Below, piece after piece: positions 25,461 to 33,467 of a stretch of DNA of 64,000 bases. The DNA comes from Leifsonia xyli subsp. xyli str. CTCB07 (GTDB lineage Bacteria > Actinomycetota > Actinomycetes > Actinomycetales > Microbacteriaceae): the NCBI RefSeq assembly GCF_000007665.1, contig NC_006087.1:1984001-2048000 (forward strand), read 5' to 3'. How positions within the stretch are numbered: the first letter of the stretch is position 1; every line of letters starts with the position of its first letter. Under the pieces are notes generated by a model that did no database searches, was not told the origin of the DNA, and saw only the letters and a program-made list of their open reading frames with translations. Position numbers and translations under genes: made by a program.

Positions 25461-25913
25461 ATGGCTGAGTTGAGACTGGAAGAGTTGAGCGCGCGGACCG
25501 TGGTTGCGGCGAACGCGCTCACATTGAAGCCGGGCCAGGAGCAGTTCATCGCTCCGGTTTCCTACTCGGCTGAGGCCGCTGTCGCCGACCCCAGCACCTC
25601 CTGGCAGCGCGTCGTGCTCGACGGCGACAATGTCGTCGGCTTCATCATGGGCGACTTCAACCCTCATGCCCAGCACGAGGAGTTCCGGGCGATCCTCTGG
25701 CGCATCAACGTGGAGGCCGGCGAGCAGGGCCGCGGCGTCGGCACCTTCGCGGTGCTCGCGCTGGCCGACGAGGCCCGTCGACGTGGCCACCAGCGCCTCT
25801 CTGTGATCTGGGAGGCCGGCGAGCAGGGCCCCGAGCAGTTCTTCCTGCGCAGCGGCTTCCAGTCTTTCGGCGAGACGCAGTACGGTGAGACGATCGGTGC
25901 CCTCGAACTCTGA
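25461..25913 (+). CDS. GNAT-family N-acetyltransferase
   Basis: 150 residues with a GNAT fold: WRINVEAGEQGRGVGTFAVLAL is the acetyl-CoA-binding motif A (Q/R-x-x-G-x-G/A type), and the C-terminal part (FFLRSGFQSFGETQYGE) is motif B. It is similar in pattern to spermidine/spermine-type and other small-molecule acetyltransferases. I chose ATG at 25461 because the conserved MAELRLEEL starts there; no Shine-Dalgarno is visible, so it may be leaderless. Confidence 0.85.
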   Translation: MAELRLEELSARTVVAANALTLKPGQEQFIAPVSYSAEAAVADPSTSWQRVVLDGDNVVGFIMGDFNPHAQHEEFRAILWRINVEAGEQGRGVGTFAVLALADEARRRGHQRLSVIWEAGEQGPEQFFLRSGFQSFGETQYGETIGALEL

Positions 25914-26235
25914 GCCCGGAGCCCCGGATGGGGAGCAGGGCGATTTCGCCTCCCGTGTCCTGGCCGCTGTGGGCGGCATCCCTCCCGGTCGCGTGATTAC
26001 CTACGGGGATGTCGCCGCCGTGCTGGGATCGCGCGCCGCCCGCCTTGTCGGGCAGGTGATGGCCCACTTCGGCGGCGAGGTGCCGTGGTGGCGCGTCGTC
26101 CGCGCGAGCGGCCATCCCGCCGCGAACCACGGGCACAGCGCCCTGGAGCACTATCGGGCAGAGGCCACACCCCTGCTCGGCGTGGGCGGCCCTGCCTACC
26201 GTGTGGACCTGCGGAACGCCCGGCACCGCCCCTGA
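25897..26235 (+). CDS. Alkyltransferase-like DNA repair protein (ATL, MGMT family)
   Basis: About 112 residues with the MGMT DNA-binding domain: FASRVLAAVGGIPPGRVITYGDVAAVLGS, then PWWRVVRASG in place of the PCHRV active site. The methyl-acceptor Cys is replaced by Trp, as in alkyltransferase-like proteins that flag O6-alkylguanine for nucleotide excision repair. The start overlaps the acetyltransferase end; GTG at 25885 is an alternative. Confidence 0.85.
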   Translation: MPSNSEPGAPDGEQGDFASRVLAAVGGIPPGRVITYGDVAAVLGSRAARLVGQVMAHFGGEVPWWRVVRASGHPAANHGHSALEHYRAEATPLLGVGGPAYRVDLRNARHRP

Positions 26236-26334
26236 CCGGAACCCGCTTTCGGAGCGTCATCCTCGCGATCGACGCTTGCACTCAGGTGAATGGTGTTGAC
26301 TGGCAGGATCGTCATCGTCACTCAGGAGTCAGCT

Positions 26335-26760
26335 GTGCCCCGTGCTCGCCGAGTCGCCATCGCGGCGTCCACCGTCCCCGTCCTGATCGCCCTCTCGGGC
26401 TGCTCGGTCGTGTCGATGTTCGCCCCGCACGTCCAGTCGGCCATCTTCGACACCGCCAAGGACTTCGAAGCGGCGGGCACGGCGAGATTCGGCTCGCCCG
26501 GCTTCGTACCGGGCGACGCGACCGTGATCCGCGTGGACTACGACACCAACACGGGTGAGACCATCCTCACCTACACCTCGCCGACGCACGTCCTCGCAGG
26601 AACCTGCAAGGCCGAGACGGCGATGCCCAAGCCGAAGGTCCAGGACAGCTGGTGGCCGATCAGCGGCCTGCCCGAAAAGGCGAGCGACTGCGGCGGTGGC
26701 TGGAGCGCGTTCGTGCTCGGCGACCAGACCTATGCCGCGAAGGCCGCAAGCGGCAAGTGA
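26335..26760 (+). CDS. Secreted lipoprotein, hypothetical
   Basis: 141 residues from GTG with CAGGAG 6 nt upstream. It has an N-terminal basic region, a hydrophobic stretch and lipobox LIALSGC, predicting lipid anchoring outside the membrane. The mature part (about 115 residues) has two further cysteines (GTCKAE and SDCGGG) that could form a disulfide. I do not recognise the family. Confidence 0.75.
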   Translation: MPRARRVAIAASTVPVLIALSGCSVVSMFAPHVQSAIFDTAKDFEAAGTARFGSPGFVPGDATVIRVDYDTNTGETILTYTSPTHVLAGTCKAETAMPKPKVQDSWWPISGLPEKASDCGGGWSAFVLGDQTYAAKAASGK

Positions 26761-28525
26761 TCACGCTGGCACGGGGATGAGCAGCTCCACAATCGTCCCG
26801 AGCCCGGCCTCCGAGTACACCTCCACGCGCCCGCCGACGGTCTCCACCCGGTCACGCAGGCCCTCGAGCCCGCCGCCGGCCTCGATCCTCGCACCGCCGC
26901 GGCCGTCGTCCTTCACCGTGATCGCGACCGCATCCCGATCCCGCTTCACCACGATGGAGTAGGTGCGCGCCTGCGCGTGCTTGGCTGCGTTGGCCAGGCA
27001 CTCCGAGACGCAATAGTATATCGTCTCCTCGATGACCGTCGGCAGTCTTTCGAGCAGCTCGACGTCCACCTCGACCGGCAGAGGGCTGCGCTGCGCGAGT
27101 TCGAGGAGCGCCGAACGGAGGTCACCGTCGGTCAGGACGGTGGGGTGGATGCCGCGCGCCAGCTCCCGGAGCTCCCGCAGTGCGTCGGAGAGCTGCGCGG
27201 ACGCCTGTTCCAGGTCCGCGACGAGTTCCGCCTCCCCCGCGCTCTGCGCCTTGCCCGTCGCGATGCGCAGGCCGATCGCGAGCGAGACCAGCTGCTGCTG
27301 CGAGCCATCGTGCAGATCGCGCTCCAGCCGCCGCCGCGCGAGATACTGCTCCTCGACGATGCGCAGGCGGGACTCACGCAGCTCCTGGATGGTCTGCTCC
27401 AGCCGATCCCGCAACCGGTCGTTGTCGACGGAGAGCAGCAGCGCCGAGGAGACCGCGTCCAGCAGCCGGTCATCCTGGCTCAGCGCGATATCGTGCTCGA
27501 TCAGCGCGATGGGTCCCTGGTCGGAGTCGATCGCCAGGGTCGAGCGGCCCGGGCGGCTCTCCGTCGCAGCCGGCGCCGGCTCCCCGTCGCTGGTCGCGTA
27601 GCCGCGCCACTTCTCCTCCCACCAGAACACACGCAGCGAGCTGTCGTGCAGCGCCCGGCGGCCAGGCTCGACTCCCAAAGCGATCTGTCCACTTTGTCGC
27701 GCGCGACGATGACGAGATCCGCCACCCGGGAGCGGAGGCCACGGACATAGAAGACACCGCCGCCGAAGACCGGCGGGATGAAGGCGATCGCCACCGGCGG
27801 GACGAACTGCAGCCAGCCGCCGTCCCAGCCGATCGCGAAGCTCAGCGAGTCCTGAATCGTCCCGTAGCACCAGAGCAGCAGGCCAGCGGCATCACGAACG
27901 ACACCCGCCGGGCCGGGAGCGAGCTCGCGAACCAGCGCGCGGCGAGCCGCACCACAACGGTGAGCATCAGCCCCAGCCCGATGATCCGCCAGGCGATGCC
28001 CAGCCCGTAGACGGCATCGGGGCTCGGCAGGACCGCATAGCTGTTCGCGACGCAGCCGCAAGCGGACGAGGCTGGCGAACTGAACAGGAGGATGCCTGCG
28101 AAGCGCGCCAGGAAGGCCGCCGACACCACGAGAACGACAGCCCGGTCGAACGTGGAGAGGATCTTTCCGGCCGGATAGGAGAGCACCAGGACGCCGACCA
28201 GCACCGCCCACAGGTCCGTCGCCCCCGACAGCAGCGGCCACAGCCAGCCGATACCGCGGGCCAGCGGACACCAGGCGCCCGCCGACCAGAACAAAGCGGC
28301 AGCGACCATCAGCCAGCCCGGGAGCGGGTTCCGCACCGCGCGCCACGCGATGATCGCGCAGACCGCGTAGTCGAGGGCTACGGCGACGAACACCAGCGCC
28401 CAGCCGATGCCGTAGGGTCGCGGACCGTAGTCCCCCCAGGCGGCGCTCAGCACCTGGGCGAGGACATTGGCGGCGATGGCGGCGACGACCGCGAATGCAC
28501 GGAGCCAGAGGCGCGCAGTGGCCAC
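26761..28525 (-). pseudogene. NarL/DesK-type sensor histidine kinase with two frameshifts
   Basis: The first frame (from ATG 28525) encodes an N-terminal membrane domain with about six helices. Near 27880 the frame shifts to the segment LLLWCYGTIQDSLSFAIGWD and GLRSRVADLVIVARDKVDRS. Near 27675 it shifts again to the kinase core: FWWEEKWRGYA, the HisKA_3 box ERDLHDGSQQQLVSLAIGLR with the phosphoacceptor His, SECLANAAKHAQA and DDGRGGA. Three frames are needed for one protein, so it is very likely inactive. It lies 3 bp after an intact LuxR-type regulator gene, its natural partner. Confidence 0.85.
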
Positions 28526-28528
28526 GGT

Positions 28529-29209
28529 TCAGGCGCCCTGGCGGAAGAAGCGCAGAACGGCGAGCACGCGACGGTGGCCCTCCGCGGAGTCCTCGATGCC
28601 GAGTTTCACCATGATGCGGCCGATGTGCGACTCGACGGTGCGCAGACTGAGATGCAGGTCCGAAGCGATCCCCGCGTTCGAGCGGCCCTCGGCCATGAGC
28701 CGGAGGACGTCGCGCTCGCGGGCGGAGAGCGCATCCAGCGACACCTCCGACGAGCGCGCGGCGACGAGCAGCTGCACGACCTCCGGGTCGACGACGGAGC
28801 CGCCGGCAGCGACAGCGCGCACGGCGTTCACGAGGGCGCCGGCGTCCGCGACGCGGTCCTTCAGCAGATATCCGGTTCCGCTGCCGGCGCTCATAGCGCG
28901 GAATGCGTACGCGGCGGTGGTGTACATCGAGAGCAGCAGCACGCCCACCTCCGAACCGGAGGCCCACAGATCTTCGAGCGCGCGCAGACCTTCGTCGCTG
29001 TGGGTCGGCGGCATGCGGATGTCGAGGACAACGGCATCGAGGGCGCCGTCCCGCGCGACCACGTCGAGCAGCTGCCCCGCCGTGTCGACGGAGGCGACCA
29101 CCTCCACTCCGCCCGCGCGCAGGATCTGGCCGATGCCCTCGCGCAGCAGTACCGCGTCGTCGGCGACCGCGACCCGAGGCGGGCGGGATTCCCAGTTCAC
29201 TCCCACCAC
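28529..29209 (-). CDS. Two-component response regulator, NarL/LuxR type
   Basis: 226 residues: receiver domain (VAVADDAVLLREGIGQIL; phosphorylated Asp in VVLDIRMPP; YLLKD) and a C-terminal LuxR helix-turn-helix (LSARERDVLRLMAEGRSNAG, HLSLRTVESHIGRIMVKLGI). It should be phosphorylated by the adjacent kinase, which is broken, so it may now be unphosphorylated or cross-activated. Unlike the kinase gene, it shows no defects. Confidence 0.93.
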   Translation of the reverse strand: MVGVNWESRPPRVAVADDAVLLREGIGQILRAGGVEVVASVDTAGQLLDVVARDGALDAVVLDIRMPPTHSDEGLRALEDLWASGSEVGVLLLSMYTTAAYAFRAMSAGSGTGYLLKDRVADAGALVNAVRAVAAGGSVVDPEVVQLLVAARSSEVSLDALSARERDVLRLMAEGRSNAGIASDLHLSLRTVESHIGRIMVKLGIEDSAEGHRRVLAVLRFFRQGA

Positions 29210-29213
29210 GCGC

Positions 29214-29561
29214 TTACTTTAGCAGGCCTCGGATCGCCTCACCCGTCAGCTCAGCCTTGCCGATGAACCCGTCCGCACCGCTGTCTGTGATGCGCGTCCC
29301 GTAGTCGTGGCGCGACCTGCTGGACGTGAGGACGACAGCGGCTCCGGTGGCCTGCACAGCGCCGACGAGGTCGAAGCCGTTCGCGTCCGGGAGAGCGACA
29401 TCCAGCAGCACCAGATCGGGCGTGAGGCGCCGACTCAGCTCGACGCCACCGGCTCCGGTCTCCGCAGCGCCGACCACCGAGAACCGCTCCAGACGGAGCA
29501 ATTCGGCCATCTGTGCGCGGAATCGCGCGTGGTCATCGACGATCACAACACGAAAACACAT
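29214..29561 (-). CDS. Stand-alone response-regulator receiver domain
   Basis: About 115 residues of receiver domain (RVVIVDDHARFRAQMAELL, phospho-Asp in LVLLDVALPD, switch region TSSRSRHDYGTR, K in FIGKAEL) with no output domain. Starts at 29561 (MCFRVVIVDD) or 29573 are possible. It is 5 bp upstream of the LuxR-type regulator gene. It may act as a phosphate sink for the same kinase, or be a regulator that lost its DNA-binding half. Confidence 0.8.
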   Translation of the reverse strand: MCFRVVIVDDHARFRAQMAELLRLERFSVVGAAETGAGGVELSRRLTPDLVLLDVALPDANGFDLVGAVQATGAAVVLTSSRSRHDYGTRITDSGADGFIGKAELTGEAIRGLLK

Positions 29562-29652
29562 GCGGACAATCATCGCCCAGGAGCGCCCCGCCCGCATCCG
29601 TGCCACCACCGAGCCCGAAACGGGTGGTCACCCGGATGCGGGCGATCCGGCC

Positions 29653-29682
29653 GTGCGCCACGGTGGAGTCACCGTGGCGCAC
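29653..29682. terminator. Perfect 13-bp inverted repeat, probable terminator
   Basis: GTGCGCCACGGTG and its reverse complement are separated by GAGT, in the 256-bp gap between the DoxX gene and the receiver gene. The same GCCACGGTG core recurs near 29800. It could terminate DoxX transcription or serve as a protein site. Confidence 0.55.
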
Positions 29683-29817
29683 CCTCTCTGAGCGACTTTG
29701 CCCCGGTCGGACGGTTCCGCCGAAGCGGCATCGCCCATCCAAACGCCACCGAGGCCCTGAGCGCCCAGGCCCCGACGTCCCAGGCCGCACCGCGGTTCCG
29801 CCACGGTGGCGGGGCCG

Positions 29818-30177
29818 TCACCGTGCGTAGGAGGCGATGAGTGCGACCCCGGTGAGGGCGAGCATACCGAGGCAGTTGATCCAGAACGCCCGTCCGAGGA
29901 AACGTGCCTTGATGTGCGCGGCGGCGGCGCACAGGAAGTAGGCGACGACTCCGGTGTTCGCGGCGATCCCCACCCCGGGAGTCCAAATGCCCACGATGAG
30001 CCCCGCACTCGCGAGGGCCTTGACGACGATGAGGGTCCACCACCACTCCTGGGGAAGTCTCACCCCGTTCAAACAGTCGCGAATGAACGCTGGCGGCCGG
30101 ATCGAAAGCGCCGCTTCCGCCACCAGTACGACAGCGAGGGCGGCGGGCGCCCACCAGAAATGGGGCAGCAGGATCAC
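29818..30177 (-). CDS. DoxX-like integral membrane protein
   Basis: 119 residues, four helices, with the DoxX-like arrangement: a first helix (WAPAALAVVLVAEAALSI), then the GVRLPQEWWWTLIVVKALAS and GIWTPGVGIAANTGVVAYFL segments. DoxX-like proteins are small quinone-linked or stress-related membrane proteins without a firm general function. The start overlaps the TetR gene end by 4 bp, so the regulator probably controls this gene. Confidence 0.85.
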   Translation of the reverse strand: MILLPHFWWAPAALAVVLVAEAALSIRPPAFIRDCLNGVRLPQEWWWTLIVVKALASAGLIVGIWTPGVGIAANTGVVAYFLCAAAAHIKARFLGRAFWINCLGMLALTGVALIASYAR

Positions 30178-30740
30178 GGGTTCTCCTTATCGGGCGGGCA
30201 CAGCGCGGACATCGTGTTGCGCAAGTCTTCTTTGAGGGCCACCGCGTCATCGCTGCCGCTCGCAGCCCAGAGGAACAGCGTGCCCAGGTAGGCCCGGTGC
30301 AGTGCGCGAGCAAGTGCGTCGCTGCCGGGACCAAGCACTTCACGAAACTCGGTGATGAGCGTTGCGGCGAGTTGAGTGAACACCGTCGAAGCGTGACTCC
30401 CGGCAACGAGGATCGACGCATACGCTCGGGCCAGCTCGGCTCGATCCGCGAATACATCGACGAACGACTCCTGCAAGGCGACGATCCGATCCAGCGCCGA
30501 GCCCGTGGACAGCGCGCACGACCGCTTCCGATGCTCGGCCTCGATGAGACGGTCGAAGATCGCCACAAGCAGCCCGCTCTTGTCACCGACCGCAATGACG
30601 GTTCCGGCACTCACACCCGCCGCGGCCGCGATATCGCGAATCGTCGTGTCCGCGAACCCTCGCTCCCGAAACAGAGCGTCCGATGCGGCAAGCACCCTCG
30701 TCTCGGTCTCCCGCCGGGCAGTATCCCGCGCACCCGCCAT
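30174..30740 (-). CDS. TetR-family transcriptional repressor
   Basis: 188 residues from ATG 30740. The N-terminal helix-turn-helix is clear (RVLAASDALFRERGFADTTI, then DIAAAAGVSAGTVIAVGDKS) with an all-helical ligand domain behind it. Earlier in-frame ATGs (30755, 30761) overlap a palindrome that looks like its own operator, so 30740 is preferred. It likely represses itself and the coupled DoxX gene. Confidence 0.88.
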   Translation of the reverse strand: MAGARDTARRETETRVLAASDALFRERGFADTTIRDIAAAAGVSAGTVIAVGDKSGLLVAIFDRLIEAEHRKRSCALSTGSALDRIVALQESFVDVFADRAELARAYASILVAGSHASTVFTQLAATLITEFREVLGPGSDALARALHRAYLGTLFLWAASGSDDAVALKEDLRNTMSALCPPDKENP

Positions 30741-30758
30741 CACGCCTCCGAACATGTT

Positions 30759-30776
30759 CACTGAACGTGTTCAGTG
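30759..30776. promoter_or_regulatory. Palindromic operator in front of the TetR gene
   Basis: CACTGAAC-GT-GTTCAGTG is an 8-bp inverted repeat with a 2-bp centre, 19 bp upstream of the TetR start. Symmetry, size and position are those of a TetR-family operator. Confidence 0.7.
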
Positions 30777-31082
30777 TAGCCCATTCCGCCGCGAACGGCC
30801 CAAAGATCGGGCGCGCGTCAAACATCCATCGCTACGCGCAGCTTCCTCTTGTCAACCGAACTGACGCGAGAGCGATGCAAACGAGCCCAGGTGGGATCTA
30901 CGTCAATGGCTCGCACACAAAGCCGCGCACTTCGGTAGCCGCGAGGGTAGTCGACGATTTGGGTCATGTTCCAGCTTCGATAGCCGATTTGATCGCAGCG
31001 GCAAACGATACAATCGTTCGGGCACAAAATCGATGAGGACACAACACTGCGACGCCGCGATCTCCTCCATGCCACGATAGCG

Positions 31083-31199
31083 AGTGGTCTGGAATCGGCT
31101 TTTGCGCACACCTACCACCGACGCCGCCGGCAAGCACGCCTGAGCCGATTGACACCAATCGAGTACGAGGCCATGATGACCCCGACCCTCGCGGCCTGA
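31083..31199 (+). mobile_element. 3' end of an IS3-family transposase (remnant)
   Basis: The plus-strand frame ending at 31199 reads TYHRRRRQARLSRLTPIEYE and then AMMTPTLAA, the typical C-terminus of IS3-family OrfB. It is followed within 15 bp by TGTCACCTAAACGTACAGCA, which resembles an IS3 terminal repeat. The upstream part cannot be followed. The region 30780-31281 contains no intact gene. It marks the left border of the low-GC sdp island. Confidence 0.65.
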
Positions 31200-31281
31200 C
31201 TAACCCCTGTCACCTAAACGTACAGCACCCCCTGCCTGGACAACTAAACTCTATTCTCACCGCGAACGTAGATTTCGTGTC

Positions 31282-31833
31282 TCATGAAGGGGAGTCCTGT
31301 TGTTCGTTTGAAGGCGCTGCAAGCACGTTAAGTAGCTCCTGTACGTGCTCTGAGCCTCGGGGGAAGGCGACGAGGAACGTCCTTCCGCGTGTGTCGTGGA
31401 GACGTAGGGCTTGCGACCCGCCCGCCGAATAGAGGCGACCGAACTTTTTCTTCGCTGACCATTTAATTCCCCAGCCGTTGTAATCCTTATACGCATCGAT
31501 CTCTACAATGCGTATGTCCTGAACGTCGAGTCGAGACAGTCGCGTCGCCCAGAGAGGTGCGAAACCGATCGACACATGCGTCTCCGTAACAGAAATGAAT
31601 ACTGATGCCCGAAAAGACACGACCGCGAGAACCAAACAAGCCCCCGCTGCGGAGAACAACGGAACGACGAGATTAGGGTCGCTTGCTATTCCAGTAGCAA
31701 GTGCCAGCAACGAAAAAAGGAACGGTGATAAGAACAGAAGTGCCACACCGATCCGAGCAGCCATAGGCGCGAATACCCGGAACTTAGATTTCTCAGAAGA
31801 CTTCACGAACTCATACCCTTTCGATGGAACCAC
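31282..31833 (-). CDS. Membrane protein, possible immunity protein of the sdp locus
   Basis: 183 residues: two hydrophobic helices near residues 26-50 and 56-75, then a soluble domain of about 105 residues (FISVTETHVSIGFAPLWATR, KKKFGRLYSAGGSQALRLHD, FPRGSEHVQELLNVL). The layout resembles bacterial PH-like membrane proteins, but I cannot name the family. Its start overlaps the sdpB reading frame by 31 bp, so it is the last gene of the sdpC-sdpA-sdpB operon. In Bacillus the position near the toxin is taken by the immunity protein SdpI, which this does not resemble. Confidence 0.65.
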   Translation of the reverse strand: MVPSKGYEFVKSSEKSKFRVFAPMAARIGVALLFLSPFLFSLLALATGIASDPNLVVPLFSAAGACLVLAVVSFRASVFISVTETHVSIGFAPLWATRLSRLDVQDIRIVEIDAYKDYNGWGIKWSAKKKFGRLYSAGGSQALRLHDTRGRTFLVAFPRGSEHVQELLNVLAAPSNEQQDSPS

Positions 31834-32732
31834 ATTGTTGTTTCTGGGAACTCATTCGACTCATGCGGACGCAGAAGAAGAATCAGGTCGGCGGCTACCA
31901 TGATGAGTGAAAAGCTCCACAACCCCATCGCAGCCGCGATGAGCAGATGAAATAGTACCGCGATTGCAAGGAAAGTCATGCGTATGTGGTGCGTAAAAAA
32001 TACGGCGAACACGAGCACTATTTGCAACAACAAGGTTCCATAATTCAAAGCAATAGAAATCGGGAGATGCTGTAAAAAGGCACGCACCATTTCACCAGCG
32101 AAGCCAGGCGGGCTGAACGTGGGATTCTGCATTCAATACCAGAGCGCCGTACCGTCACTCCATTCCAACACTGAAAACTTTGCAACGCTTGCCTGAAAAT
32201 AGACCCCCATCATTTGGAGTGTCCACAGCAAGAGAACGCCGTATGCGATATAGCAGACCCAGGCAGATCTGTTTTTGTACGAATCGTCACGTTTCCAATT
32301 CCACATTCGACGGTCCATGACCGTTAGAGGGATAAGTAAAAGTGTCAGGTTCGCAGCGAGGTGGTCACCCCCATCGACCGCGGTGCTAGTGAGCATGAAG
32401 CTCCAGGTTAAGTACCAGTGGGGTATGGCGGTTACTGCTGGCAGAATGCCCGACATCACAAAGACCAGCACGATGATACTCATCCAATAGGAGACACCCA
32501 GAATTCCAGCACCTGAGGCGATACAGAAGAGTGAGTATGAAGACAAGCTGGAGGTGCAATTGACGCCGGAAGGGAAAGCCTCACTTCGGAAGAACAGTTG
32601 CTCCATTGGGGTGGCTATTAGCGTCAGAAGTAACGCAAGCGCGATCGTTGACCGAGCGAGGCCCAAAACTGGGGTGAATGGCGAGTATCTTGCTACATAC
32701 TTATCGAGTTTTGAGACACTGACACTGAGCAC
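31803..32732 (-). pseudogene. sdpB: SdpB-type HTTM protein with in-frame TGA
   Basis: SdpB is a membrane protein required, with SdpA, to mature the SdpC toxin. The frame starts at GTG 32732, shows SKLDKYVARYSPFTPVLGLA, GGDHLAANLTLLLIPL and EWSDGTALWY, meets TGA at codon 200 (32133-32135), and continues in frame with MQNPTFSPPGFAGEMVRAFL to 31803. HTTM proteins have the pattern DGTALYYW at this point, so the TGA replaces the Trp codon TGG. Without read-through the protein loses its last 109 residues. No good ribosome binding site is visible before the GTG. Confidence 0.82.
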
Positions 32733-32792
32733 AGTAGAGGGTTTGGAATTGATTTGTGACGACGTTATTGCGACAGGGTGGTGGTTCTTTGC

Positions 32793-33404
32793 TCAGTCAT
32801 GGGAACCCCCGGGCGTGGTGCAAGCGACGTTGGCTACGATCGCTTCCTGTTTAGGTTTAAAGTCCAACCCAGCAAAGTCCAACGGTAATGGTTCTTGCCG
32901 GATCAGGAGTACACGAACACATAATATTTGGTCGTAAATCGATGTAGACCACGATTGCCAACCTTTAACTTTTGAAGCAAGCGCTGCGCAATAGTTTGTT
33001 GTCTTTCCAGTGCATTCGACCCATAGTGCGTCAAGTTTCGCACCTGCTGTAACCTGTGACAGGTCGTACTCATCGAGGCGTGATTCTCTATTGAGACCGA
33101 AAACATTTCGGAGTTGCGCGTTGGGTCCGCGCGACTAATGCTCCCAGGTTTCCGAATCACGGGAAAGATATGTCAAGACGAACGGCTCTCTTGGGTCCTT
33201 AGTAAAGAACCCCCAGCCTTGTGGCGTGATGCTTGTTACGGCTTTGCTAACCGAGTCGCCCGCTCCGGTGAAGTGTACAATCACGGGCAGCGAACTTAGG
33301 ACAATAGTACCTAGGACAAGAGACAAAAGAACGATGACTGTTGTGCGCGCGTAGCCAGCTTGACTACTCCACTTGGTTCTTGTCGTATTTTCTTGATCTA
33401 CCAT
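32793..33404 (-). pseudogene. sdpA: SdpA-type protein with in-frame TAG
   Basis: Read-through length is 203 codons. From ATG 33404 (AAGG upstream) there is a signal-anchor helix (TTVIVLLSLVLGTIVLSSLP) and the SdpA hallmark PQGWGFFTKDPREP. A TAG follows at codon 90 (33135-33137), directly after SETWEH. The same frame then continues with RNVFGLNRESRLDEYDL, ALWVECTG and four further Cys to the stop at 32793. The intact downstream frame shows that a single substitution, not a frameshift, breaks the gene. In Bacillus, SdpA and SdpB are both needed to make active SDP. Confidence 0.82.
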
Positions 33405-33467
33405 GTCAGCACCTTCGCATCCGGTCATCGAGATTGAATGTAGTTCCTGCCCCGTACTACGTGAGAG

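Noticed and set aside
30818..31111. Minus-strand 97-codon frame (and overlapping plus-strand frames) as a gene
   Set aside because: No ribosome site, unusual residue composition, and it overlaps the IS3 transposase remnant on the other strand; better explained as degenerate mobile-element DNA.
13170..32135. TGA read as tryptophan (alternative genetic code or selenocysteine), because TGA replaces Trp in the ECF sigma gene and sdpB
   Set aside because: TGA ends many intact genes here (for example pdtaS, icd-region genes, the ROK and nagA genes), TAG stops occur at similar positions in other genes, and no SECIS-like element is evident. Simple nonsense mutation fits better.
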